Shown piece after piece: positions 1 through 6,736 of a stretch of 12,589 nt of DNA. The stretch spans positions 1 through 12,589 of the forward strand of contig JBEILF010000065.1 in NCBI GenBank assembly GCA_040379385.1, in the 5' to 3' direction. Below the pieces are notes generated by a model. That model ran no database searches. It was not told the origin of the DNA and was given only the letters and a program-made list of their open reading frames with translations. The position numbers and the translations under genes are program-made. Origin of the DNA: UKL13-2 sp040379385 (lineage in GTDB: Bacteria; Pseudomonadota; Gammaproteobacteria; Burkholderiales; Usitatibacteraceae). How positions within the stretch are numbered: position 1 is the first letter of the stretch; the number at the start of each line of letters is the position of its first letter.

Positions 1-227
1 CGGCCACTCCTTTAGCGCGAGGTCTTGCGATCCCCCGCTTTCATCTCCCGATCGTATGCGGTATTAGCACAGCTTTCGCTGCGTTATCCCCCACTAAAGG
101 ATACGTTCCGATATGTTACTCACCCGTTCGCCGCTCGCCGCCAGGTTGCCCCGCGCTGCCGCTCGACTTGCATGTGTAAAGCATTCCGCCAGCGTTCAAT
201 CTGAGCCAGGATCAAACTCTTCAGTTC
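1..227 (-). rRNA. rrs: 16S ribosomal RNA, 5' end (partial)
   Basis: This is the first ~225 nt of a small-subunit rRNA read on the minus strand; the rest lies off the left edge. The universal 5' primer site is present as its reverse complement (CTGAGCCAGGATCAAACTCT) at 201-220, which puts the mature 5' end at about 227. The following V1 and V2 sequences, including the GGGGGATAACGCAGCGAAAG stretch (reverse complement at about 73-92), are of betaproteobacterial type. The small ORFs that can be read here are meaningless. The exact 5' boundary is inferred from E. coli numbering and could be off by a few bases. Confidence 0.97.
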
Positions 228-490
228 AATTCCTGTTTGCAAGACAGTTATCAGGCTCTCACCCAACAACGTCTTCCCAACTCAAAGCTTGCTTCACATC
301 TAAATTGCTCTAGATGCGTTTACTTCTTTGAGACGGGTACTACTTCAATATTTTGAGCTCAACCTCGCCAGCAATCCGTGCACCTAAGCACCAGCTACCT
401 TCCGCAATCAGCGAAAAGCCAATCACCCCCAGTAACCATCACCAGCAAAGCACCCCAATACCAGAGTACCCACCTCAATCGGTTGTCTAG

Positions 491-502
491 TTTTTAAAGA
501 AC
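491..502 (-). promoter_or_regulatory. rrn boxA antitermination site
   Basis: On the minus strand this reads GTTCTTTAAAAA, close to the E. coli rrn boxA (TGCTCTTTAACA) and matching the usual betaproteobacterial leader form. In the RNA, boxA is bound by NusB-NusE (S10) and helps polymerase read through the untranslated rRNA operon. It lies about 60 nt after the predicted start site and directly follows a stem-loop, the boxB-then-boxA order known from rrn antiterminators. Confidence 0.8.
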
Positions 503-504
503 GA

Positions 505-559
505 CTCGAAACACATCCCCTTGCGGCTCCCTTTGGAACCGCAAACGGTTTGTTTCGAG
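505..559 (-). promoter_or_regulatory. boxB-like leader stem-loop
   Basis: Two nested inverted repeats sit directly before boxA in the rrn transcript. The outer arms are a perfect 9-bp pair, CTCGAAACA (505-513) with TGTTTCGAG (551-559). The inner hairpin spans 521-544 with arms TTGCGG and CCGCAA, extended by TCC/GGA. It would form within the first nucleotides of the transcript. By position it corresponds to the boxB hairpin of E. coli rrn leaders, though sequence alone cannot prove function. Confidence 0.6.
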
Positions 560-567
560 GGATTGCA

Positions 568-596
568 ATTATGCAGTGCGGCACTAGTTCGGTCAA
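568..596 (-). promoter_or_regulatory. rrn sigma70 promoter
   Basis: On the minus strand there is TTGACC (591-596), a 17-nt spacer (574-590), then CATAAT (568-573). Each hexamer matches the sigma70 consensus at five of six positions and the spacing is optimal. Transcription would begin at about 561, giving a leader of about 335 nt before 16S. It is the best promoter match I see upstream of 16S; a second, more distal rrn promoter was not found. Confidence 0.8.
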
Positions 597-600
597 CCCC

Positions 601-620
601 CTTTTGCAAAAAAGTTTTCA
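601..620 (-). promoter_or_regulatory. UP-element-like A/T tract of rrn promoter
   Basis: The 20 bp directly upstream of the -35 hexamer contain an A6 run and flanking T4 runs (CTTTTGCAAAAAAGTTTTCA on the plus strand), covering roughly -40 to -60. Such tracts contact the alpha C-terminal domains of RNA polymerase at strong rRNA promoters. The call rests on position and base composition only. Confidence 0.5.
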
Positions 621-931
621 CCGTTGCGGGGAAAATAGGCTTAACGCAACTTGCGATACGGGAGTTTGGTAACCACATTCGGTCGCGCTCCCTCCGTGAT
701 CCTGCGCCAGATGGCTGGTGGAATCAAGTTTACCAAAAACTTGGCCATTCCCTTCTCCACCTACAGAGGGCGCTCACAGGATTATCATTTCGCTCTAACA
801 TGGAAACGCCTGCGTTATTGCTTGCAGGGCGCAGGCTGCTCGGCAACGAGGCAACAAATGAGCGTTTCTGTTATCCTGCTCGATTGTGTTATTGCCATTA
901 ACCGCAGTTTCCAAGCCGACCGATTGTTCCG
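621..931. other. divergent intergenic region, rrn / M23 peptidase
   Basis: About 310 bp separate the rrn promoter region from the M23 gene. The overlapping short ORFs here lack ribosome binding sites and recognisable protein sequence, and I take them as chance. An inverted repeat GCCTGCG (808-814) / CGCAGGC (830-836) with a 15-nt loop is present. The promoter for the M23 gene must lie here, but no clear -35/-10 pair was found. Fis sites feeding the rrn promoter would be expected here but were not identified. Confidence 0.5.
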
Positions 932-2284
932 ATGAACCACATAAAGCTCAAAGTCGAAGTACATCAGGCAATGACGCGCATGACAACGGCAACCCGCGCT
1001 GTAGTAAAACGCCCAGGGCTGCGGCGAACGGCGGTTGCGGTTGGTGTACTGTTTGCCCTGCCCATCTTTGGCGTACTGACAGCATTTGGCGTATCGTCAG
1101 ACACATCAACAACGCGGGTTGTTCAGCGTGACGTCGATCAGTTGATCACGTTGCCGGAGTTTCAAGAACAAGATGGCGCGCAGGTCGAATACCGGACTGC
1201 GGATCGCATACAACGTGGGGATACGGTTGCAAGCCTGTTACAACGACTCAGCGTGAACGACAAAGCCGCGTTTGAATTCTTGCGCAAGTCTAAGCAGGCG
1301 CGCGCACTGTTTCAGCTTCGCCCCGGCAAAACATTGCAAGCGGTAGTCGACGGCGACGGCGAGATGCAGTCACTGGTGTATTTCCATAGCGCCGACAAAT
1401 TACTGGAAGTGGTTCGGGATCACGGCACATTTAAAGCTGTTGAAAAGCTCGTGACACCGACTGCACAAACCGTGCGTAAGTCTGGAGTCATCAAGTCATC
1501 GCTGTACGGCGCAACGGATGCCGCCAACATCCCTGACGCGGTTGCCAACCAGCTTGCAAGAATTTTCTCAACGGACATCGATTTTCATATCGACCTTCGT
1601 ACTGGTGATCGTTTTTCAGTCGTCTACGAAATGCTCTATTACAACGGCGAGTTCGTCCGACCGGGTCGCGTGCTCTCCGCCGAGTTCTCCAACAAGGGCA
1701 AGACTTTCGAGGCATATCTGTTTACCGATAGTGAGGGCAACGATGGCTACTACGCGGCGGATGGCTCCAACCGGGCTAAATCTTTCTTGCGGTCCCCGCT
1801 TGCGTTTTCGCGCGTTTCGTCAGGTTTCGGCGGCCGGATGCACCCGATATTCCGCAACTGGCGGCAACACACAGGCGTTGATTTCGCCGCACCGCGCGGC
1901 ACGCCCACTTGGGCGACCGCCGATGGCATCGTTGAGTTCGCGGGTGTAAAGGGCGGCTACGGCAACGTTGTTGAGGTCCGCCATTCCGGCTCGATCAGTA
2001 CGTTATACGGCCATCTATCAGGGTTCGCATCAGGTGTGCGCAAAGGCGTGCGAGTCACACAGGGTCAAACGTTGGGCTATGTAGGTTCGACAGGGTTCGC
2101 GACCGGACCGCATCTGCACTACGAGTTTAAGATTGGCGGACAACATCAGGACCCGATGCGCGTCGCGTTACCGAAGGCAGATCCGCTCGCCGCCAAGTAC
2201 ATCGCCCAGTTTAAGGCCACTGCAGCCGCCCAAGGTACGCAGCTCGCGCTCATGCGCGACATTATCCCGAGCCGCTTCGAGTAG
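932..2284 (+). CDS. M23 family murein DD-endopeptidase (MepM-like)
   Basis: This is a 450-residue envelope protein predicted to cut peptide cross-links in peptidoglycan. An N-terminal membrane segment (about 33-54) follows a basic stretch, so the rest should lie in the periplasm. Residues about 80-150 look like the LysM/OapA-like region of MepM proteins, with an RGDTVASLLQRL stretch. Residues about 190-270 match the second N-terminal domain of this family. The C-terminal LytM/M23 domain (about 290-410) carries both zinc motifs: HTGVD (H313, D317) and HLH (H394, H396), so it should be active. No good ribosome binding site precedes the ATG at 932; ATG 971 is an alternative that would still keep the membrane segment. 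The gene diverges from the rrn operon and appears to be transcribed alone. Confidence 0.92.
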   Translation: MNHIKLKVEVHQAMTRMTTATRAVVKRPGLRRTAVAVGVLFALPIFGVLTAFGVSSDTSTTRVVQRDVDQLITLPEFQEQDGAQVEYRTADRIQRGDTVASLLQRLSVNDKAAFEFLRKSKQARALFQLRPGKTLQAVVDGDGEMQSLVYFHSADKLLEVVRDHGTFKAVEKLVTPTAQTVRKSGVIKSSLYGATDAANIPDAVANQLARIFSTDIDFHIDLRTGDRFSVVYEMLYYNGEFVRPGRVLSAEFSNKGKTFEAYLFTDSEGNDGYYAADGSNRAKSFLRSPLAFSRVSSGFGGRMHPIFRNWRQHTGVDFAAPRGTPTWATADGIVEFAGVKGGYGNVVEVRHSGSISTLYGHLSGFASGVRKGVRVTQGQTLGYVGSTGFATGPHLHYEFKIGGQHQDPMRVALPKADPLAAKYIAQFKATAAAQGTQLALMRDIIPSRFE

Positions 2285-2304
2285 CTCGGCTACTGCTCAA
2301 TTTT
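2280..2304 (+). terminator. possible weak terminator after M23 gene
   Basis: AGTAGC (2280-2285) and GCTACT (2289-2294) form a 6-bp stem with a 3-nt loop overlapping the M23 stop codon, with TTTT at 2301-2304. The stem is short and the T run is 6 nt away, so this is only a candidate. Confidence 0.25.
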
Positions 2305-2621
2305 GCAAGTCTCTTTATTTAACCTAACCGCATGGTCAATTTCGGAGCATGCATAACGCTACCCGCTGGGCGCGAATTGTGTAATTGTTTGTGGCGGTGG
2401 CGCTGATAACAGGGCATTGATGGCGAGGTTTGCAGCATTACCCCCTGCGTGAACGTTAGCAAGAGTAAGTCTGTACATCGCCGCGCAACAAATCGACCGT
2501 AGGCGTTTGCATGGCTTGCCAAACAATACGCCGACACCAAGCCTCGCGACTTAACGCGTCCCATCAGTGTCGCGCACCGAAATATTGTCGGCACGCCTAC
2601 TCTCACATAATGTCTGTCAGG
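2299..2621. other. gap between convergent genes, no gene seen
   Basis: About 320 bp lie between the ends of the convergent M23 and metY genes. A 95-codon minus-strand frame (2319-2606) has no ribosome binding site, and its predicted sequence is rich in Cys, His and Arg and unlike a folded protein, so I do not call it. No tRNA, small RNA or strong terminator was recognised. Confidence 0.5.
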
Positions 2622-3929
2622 TCACATCGCCCTAGCAAGCGCCTGCTCGATATCCCAAAGAATATCGTCGAGCGTTTCGAGCCCTACTGAGAGGCGAATC
2701 ATATCGGGCGGTACACCGGCCTTTATTTGATCCGCCTCGCTAAGCTGCCGGTGCGTGGTGGATGCGGGATGAATGACGAGCGATTTTGCGTCGCCAATGT
2801 TTGCCAAGTGCGAGATGAACTGCAAAGCCTCGATAAATTTCACCCCCGCTTCAAAACTCGATACCGAGCCGGGTTTGATGCCAAACGACAGTAGTGCCCC
2901 TGCTCCACGCGGCATGTATTTCTCTATCAACGTATGGTACCGATTGGTGACCAACCCCGGATAATTCACCCACGCGACTGCCGGATGGTTATCGAGGAAA
3001 GTCGCAACAGCCATCGCGTTTTCACAATGACGATGCATACGCAGCGGGAGGGTTTCAAGCCCCTGCATCAACTGCCAAGCACTAAACGGTGATAGCGTCG
3101 GCCCATACACCCGCATCACCTCCATGCGCGCCTTCATGGTGTAGGCGAAGTCGCCAAATGTTTCAAAGAAGCGCACGCCGTGATACCCCGCAGATGGCTC
3201 GTGCATGCCCGGAAACTTGGCCGCAATTTTTTCTTCACCCCACGGAAACTTGCCGCTTTCGATGACCACACCACCCATCGTCGTTCCGTGTCCGCCCATA
3301 AACTTGGTGGCGCTGTGAATCACAATATCCGCGCCGTGTTTCAGCGGCTGGCAAAGATAAGGTGACGCCGCAGTGTTGTCCACCACAAACGGCACACCCG
3401 CCTCGCGCGCGATCATGCCAACCGCTTCTAGGTCGATCAGGTTGATCGCCGGGTTGCCCAAGGTCTCGGAGAAAACTGCTTTGGTGTTTGGCTTGATTGC
3501 GCGCCGAAAATTTTCTGGGTCATCCGGATCTACCAGTGTTGCCTCAATACCGAGTTTCTTGAAGTTAACGTTGAACATTGTATGGGTGCCGCCGTACAGC
3601 TTCGACGACGATACGATGTGATCTCCAGCCTCCAGAATGTTCAGTAACGCCACCATCTCTGCCGCTTGCCCGCTGGCTGTTGCGATGGCGGCCCGTCCGC
3701 CTTCCAGCGCGGCACAACGCTCCTCGAACGCAGCGGTCGTCGGGTTTGACAGGCGAGTGTAAACATTGCCGAATGTTTGCAGGTTGAATAGTGACGCCGC
3801 TTGTTCGGCGCTATCAAACACATATGACGTGGTTTGATAAATCGGCAGTGCGCGTGAGCCCGTCGCTTGATCGGGAATTTGCCCGGCGTGCAGCGCCAAT
3901 GTCTCAAAGCCGAATTTGCGATCTGGCAT
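2622..3929 (-). CDS. metY: O-acetylhomoserine sulfhydrylase (aminocarboxypropyltransferase)
   Basis: This 435-residue PLP enzyme of the Cys/Met metabolism family is predicted to make homocysteine from O-acetylhomoserine and sulfide, the direct-sulfhydrylation route to methionine in the cytoplasm. The PLP lysine is K209 in HSATKFMGGHGTT. The phosphate-contacting Y57/R59 (NVYTRLSNPT) and a pyridine-nitrogen aspartate, D184 (VVDNT), are present. Length and the N-terminal FETLALHAGQ motif fit MetY rather than the shorter MetB/MetC/MetZ enzymes, although a related sulfhydrylase specificity cannot be fully excluded. GAGGA sits 9 nt before the ATG. It follows a lipase gene on the same strand after about 200 bp, so it probably has its own promoter. 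I looked for a SAM riboswitch in that gap and did not recognise one. Confidence 0.93.
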   Translation of the reverse strand: MPDRKFGFETLALHAGQIPDQATGSRALPIYQTTSYVFDSAEQAASLFNLQTFGNVYTRLSNPTTAAFEERCAALEGGRAAIATASGQAAEMVALLNILEAGDHIVSSSKLYGGTHTMFNVNFKKLGIEATLVDPDDPENFRRAIKPNTKAVFSETLGNPAINLIDLEAVGMIAREAGVPFVVDNTAASPYLCQPLKHGADIVIHSATKFMGGHGTTMGGVVIESGKFPWGEEKIAAKFPGMHEPSAGYHGVRFFETFGDFAYTMKARMEVMRVYGPTLSPFSAWQLMQGLETLPLRMHRHCENAMAVATFLDNHPAVAWVNYPGLVTNRYHTLIEKYMPRGAGALLSFGIKPGSVSSFEAGVKFIEALQFISHLANIGDAKSLVIHPASTTHRQLSEADQIKAGVPPDMIRLSVGLETLDDILWDIEQALARAM

Positions 3930-4132
3930 GCTGGGCTGTCCTCAGGTTCGACGAAGCCACGATTCTAACGGCTGTCTCGCCCAGTCGGGGAATCACTCTA
4001 GGACATGATCAATCAGCTTTGCCCTTGACTGCGCGCGGACATGAAAGCTAACAGCTAACGCGGGCACCACAGTGGCAGTAGCAATCGCGGTGGATCGACC
4101 GGATTTTTTATGTCTTCTTGCCCCTTAAGTCA

Positions 4133-5338
4133 CTAACGGTTTGCTTTCAGAAAAGCGACGGCCCGAGGCAACGTGTCGATCACAATGCTGTTGTGCGTTC
4201 CACCAGGCACGTCGAGCAGCGACACCGCCGTCCCATTGGCAATCAGCGTTTGCGCCAGAACTGTGGTTGCCCCCGCTGGCACCTGCTCGTCGGCAGACCC
4301 TTGCACCACTAGGACAGGTGCCGTCAGCCGAACCTGTCCGACCCGATTGGCCGTTGCGATGGACGCGAAGTCATTATTTGTCACCCAGTCCCGACGGAAA
4401 CCGGGATAGCTTCCCAAATTGCCGCCGCCGCTCAGAAAAGCATTCAAATCATTAATGATGGCCGTGCCGAAGGCTTCGCAATTGGCATCCGTCAATGCCA
4501 TATCAAACAGCGGGCGCATCCGTGTGCCAAAAACTCGACTAACGTCGAGATTAGGGTTCACGGTGCGCATACCGTGAATCGCAAAGGAGCCGTTTAGTTG
4601 AACGAAAAAAAGTATCTCAGCAGCCTGGTTAAGGTCACCAGCGGAAATGAGCGCATCGATACTTTGGAAGGCAAGATTGCTACTGAGTACCAAGTCGGAG
4701 CCCGGTGCCAGAGCAACAACCCCGCGCAACGGAAAATCGGTACCAAGCTGGCTGGCGAACTGCGCAGCAGACAGCGCCACATGACCGCCTTGGGAGTGAC
4801 CAATGATGGACCAAGCCTTCGACACCGTCGTACTGCCGACGGCCTGCGCCGCCTTGACCGCTGACAACACTGAATTTGAGTGACTTGAGCGGATGAAATA
4901 CGGATGCACACCGGGTGCGTCGAGGCCTTCGTAGTCCGGAGCCAGAACCGCAAAACCGGCGGCGAGCAGGGCATTGGCAACGGCCGGTTCGGTCAGACCC
5001 GCAAAATTACGGCTAGGCGCGCAACTGTCGGCTACACCGGTTGTGCCATGTGCCCACACCACGAGTGGCCAGCCGCCATTTGGAGGACTACCCGGCGGCG
5101 CAAACAACAGCGCGTTCGCTTCTGTCAGACCCCCGCCAATGGCCTGCATCCGATAGCGGAGTTTCACGATGCTAGCGGCACCGACAATCCCACTAGCTTG
5201 CGCGGTGCTACTCGCCACCAAATCGCCAGCAGCAGGCAACGCAACCGCTAGCGATGAGCCTTTGTTATCCCCGCAACCGAACAACGATACGCTGACGATT
5301 ATCCACCCCGCTGCGAGTGCAAGTTGAATTCGTTTCAT
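4133..5338 (-). CDS. secreted alpha/beta-hydrolase lipoprotein (lipase-like)
   Basis: This 401-residue protein has a lipoprotein signal: a basic start, a hydrophobic stretch and the lipobox LFGC with C22, so it should be lipid-anchored in the envelope. The body is an alpha/beta hydrolase resembling the secretory lipase family. WAHGTTG (95-101) is the likely oxyanion-hole region, GHSQGG (180-185) carries the nucleophile S182, and D350 (QGSADEQVP) and H382 (GGTHNS) complete a plausible catalytic triad. Internal Cys pairs (such as C106 and C287) could form disulfides. It probably hydrolyses lipid or other esters; the substrate is unknown. A good Shine-Dalgarno (GAGAGGA, 5344-5350) lies 5 nt before the ATG. 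It is preceded on the same strand by a small lipoprotein gene 86 bp away. Confidence 0.85.
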   Translation of the reverse strand: MKRIQLALAAGWIIVSVSLFGCGDNKGSSLAVALPAAGDLVASSTAQASGIVGAASIVKLRYRMQAIGGGLTEANALLFAPPGSPPNGGWPLVVWAHGTTGVADSCAPSRNFAGLTEPAVANALLAAGFAVLAPDYEGLDAPGVHPYFIRSSHSNSVLSAVKAAQAVGSTTVSKAWSIIGHSQGGHVALSAAQFASQLGTDFPLRGVVALAPGSDLVLSSNLAFQSIDALISAGDLNQAAEILFFVQLNGSFAIHGMRTVNPNLDVSRVFGTRMRPLFDMALTDANCEAFGTAIINDLNAFLSGGGNLGSYPGFRRDWVTNNDFASIATANRVGQVRLTAPVLVVQGSADEQVPAGATTVLAQTLIANGTAVSLLDVPGGTHNSIVIDTLPRAVAFLKANR

Positions 5339-5357
5339 GCTAATCCTCTCAAGTGTT

Positions 5358-5376
5358 TACGGGGGCGTTGCCCCGA
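5358..5376 (-). promoter_or_regulatory. GC-rich dyad upstream of the lipase gene
   Basis: GGGGC-N3-GCCCC lies at about 5363-5375, between the small lipoprotein and lipase genes. It sits within the 17-nt spacer of a weak promoter-like pair on the minus strand, TTGCAC and CGTAAA. There is no T run, so it is not a convincing terminator. It could be an operator or a 5' UTR hairpin; the evidence is only the symmetry and position. Confidence 0.25.
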
Positions 5377-5424
5377 CTGTGCAAAAGCGGGTCTAGATTT
5401 GGCAAACGATGAACACAGTAACGT

Positions 5425-5835
5425 TCAGCGCGACCGAAGCGTGAATGTGTTGGTCTCTGCAGCTCGCTCAGGCAGGTCCACGTAGAAGCGGTCGCCACTC
5501 AACTGATAAACCCTGTGGCAAGCTTCTGCATCCTGCTCGACCCGAATGCAAAGCAGGGCAGGTTCCGCCGATAGCCGCCACTGGCCCGCCACAACCTTAG
5601 CCGTAAAAAAGCGGCTGCGCACTTGCATGCGTCCGTCTGGTTCGAAGCGAAAACGTAGGCCGTTCTTGACGTCGTCGTCGAACCAAAGTGCCTCGCTAGC
5701 TGCGCGTTCGAATAGTGCTCGCAACTCAACCACATGGAGCGCTTTAGCCTCTCTGGGCACGACTCCCGGCGTGTAGCTCGCACAGCCGAAGAGCAGCGCT
5801 AGCGAGCTGAATATCACCAAACCTAGAATTCGCAT
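5425..5835 (-). CDS. small lipoprotein of unknown function
   Basis: I do not recognise this family. The predicted protein is 136 residues with a clear lipoprotein signal: M-R, a hydrophobic core and the lipobox LFGC with C18. The mature part is mostly beta-rich, with an FEPDGRM turn, a GQWRL stretch, a Cys pair (in LLCI and EACH) and a YQLSGDRFYV strand. This G-x-W ... C ... C pattern resembles small lipocalin-like or DUF995-type envelope proteins, but that is a loose resemblance. The frame stays open to 6021; I chose ATG 5835 because it creates the signal peptide and the upstream part looks non-coding. The gene diverges from a two-component system 184 bp away, which suggests it may be part of that regulon. 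Confidence 0.75.
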   Translation of the reverse strand: MRILGLVIFSSLALLFGCASYTPGVVPREAKALHVVELRALFERAASEALWFDDDVKNGLRFRFEPDGRMQVRSRFFTAKVVAGQWRLSAEPALLCIRVEQDAEACHRVYQLSGDRFYVDLPERAAETNTFTLRSR

Positions 5836-5849
5836 ATAGGATCCGCCGA

Positions 5850-5910
5850 TCAAATTTGCACAGGTGGGGCCGCAGTTGGCCTGCCATCTGTCAAATCTGA
5901 ATTTGATTTG
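5850..5910. promoter_or_regulatory. candidate operator between lipoprotein and two-component genes
   Basis: A perfect dyad TCAAAT-CTGA-ATTTGA occupies 5891-5906 and is followed by another TTTG (5907-5910). A near-palindrome TCAAATTTG occurs at 5850-5858, so the TCAAAT unit recurs 41 bp apart in the same orientation, roughly four helical turns. OmpR-family regulators often bind repeated hexamers upstream of their own and target genes. A consensus -35 TTGACA on the minus strand (5889-5894) overlaps the dyad but has no matching -10. Function is inferred from symmetry, repetition and location. Confidence 0.4.
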
Positions 5911-6019
5911 TTGAGTTATTGCCTCGCAAGTGTTGCGTTTGTTTGGCAGCGTGCGGCCAACACGGGCCAGTGTTCTAGCCGGGCTTGATATGCCGTACCC
6001 CATTACTTGCATCGTCACC

Positions 6020-6736
6020 ATGCCTCACATCCTGCCAATTGAAGACTCGACCGACGTTTCTAATTTAGTGGTGAGCGAGCTGCGGGCGCTGGCTTTTGAC
6101 GTCACCACAGCGCCTGATGGTAGGGCAGGTTGGTTGTTGCTCGAGGAGAGCGAGCCCGATTTACTGATTCTTGATGTCATGCTACCGGGCGTGAATGGCT
6201 TTGAGATTCTTCGCCGCCTCAGGGAGAAAGGCTTTGACAAGCCGATCCTTTTGCTCACCGCGCGTAGTGAGGAAGCCGACCGGGTGGTCGGATTGGAACT
6301 GGGTGCGGATGACTACATGGTGAAACCATTTAGTCTGCGGGAACTCGCTGCGCGGGTTGCAGCGCTGTTGCGGCGGTATCGACGAGCTGAGACGAAGACG
6401 CACGAGGCCGCTGCGGAAACAAACCGGGCGACTTTACGAGTGCTGGACTGCGAGCTGGATCCCGCCGCCAGTTGGCTAACGGTGAATAGTGCCGACTGCA
6501 AGCTTTCTCGTCGAGAATTTCTCCTGTTGGAGCTACTGATGCGCACACCTGGGCGGGTGCTGACGCGCGAGTGGTTGCTTGAGCAGGTATATGGGCGAGA
6601 CTATTCTGGAGAGGATCGGGCGGTCGACGCCTGTATCATGCGACTACGCGAACGCCTTGGACGCGCTAGCGCCATCTCGCGTGCGTTAGAGTCGGTGCGC
6701 GGGCTGGGCTATCGGCTGCGCGCCACTGGCAGCTGA
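6020..6736 (+). CDS. OmpR/PhoB-family response regulator
   Basis: This 238-residue protein combines a receiver domain (about 3-115) with a winged-helix DNA-binding domain (about 140-235). Receiver residues are intact: acidic pair E8/D9, phosphoacceptor D52 (LILDVMLPG), T80 (LLLTARS) and K102 (MVKPF). The C-terminal domain shows SRREFLLLELL, TREWLLEQVYG and VRGLGYRLRA, typical of the OmpR/PhoB group. It should be phosphorylated by the kinase encoded next to it and then control transcription. The frame is open back to GTG 5930, but ATG 6020 puts the first beta strand in the usual place (MPHILPIEDS); no Shine-Dalgarno is seen before it. The stop codon overlaps the kinase ATG by one base (TGATG), implying coupled translation. 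Signal and targets are unknown. Confidence 0.92.
   Translation: MPHILPIEDSTDVSNLVVSELRALAFDVTTAPDGRAGWLLLEESEPDLLILDVMLPGVNGFEILRRLREKGFDKPILLLTARSEEADRVVGLELGADDYMVKPFSLRELAARVAALLRRYRRAETKTHEAAAETNRATLRVLDCELDPAASWLTVNSADCKLSRREFLLLELLMRTPGRVLTREWLLEQVYGRDYSGEDRAVDACIMRLRERLGRASAISRALESVRGLGYRLRATGS

Larger units (their letters stand above)
228..561 (-). other. rrn operon leader RNA region
   Basis: This is the transcribed spacer between the predicted rrn start site (about 561) and the mature 16S 5' end. It contains a stem-loop and boxA near its beginning, then about 260 nt with no convincing ORF. In other bacteria the 3' part of this leader pairs with sequence beyond 16S to form the RNase III processing stem; that partner is outside the window, so the pairing cannot be seen. 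The sequence just before 16S, with the run AACTGTCTTGCAAACAGG, resembles leaders common in betaproteobacteria. Confidence 0.75.

Noticed and set aside
113..313. ORF across the 16S 5' end
   Set aside because: Lies inside rRNA and its leader.
521..935. Overlapping plus-strand ORFs upstream of the M23 gene
   Set aside because: They overlap the rrn promoter and leader hairpin, lack ribosome binding sites and have no protein-like pattern.
2319..2606. 95-codon minus-strand ORF between the M23 and metY genes
   Set aside because: No ribosome binding site, composition rich in Cys/His/Arg and no recognisable domain; likely chance.
3930..4132. SAM-type riboswitch upstream of metY
   Set aside because: I looked for the conserved core of known SAM riboswitches and saw none; a covariance-model search would settle it.
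5836..6021. N-terminal extension of the small lipoprotein frame
   Set aside because: It would bury the lipoprotein signal 62 residues inside the protein and run across the intergenic region into the regulator start.
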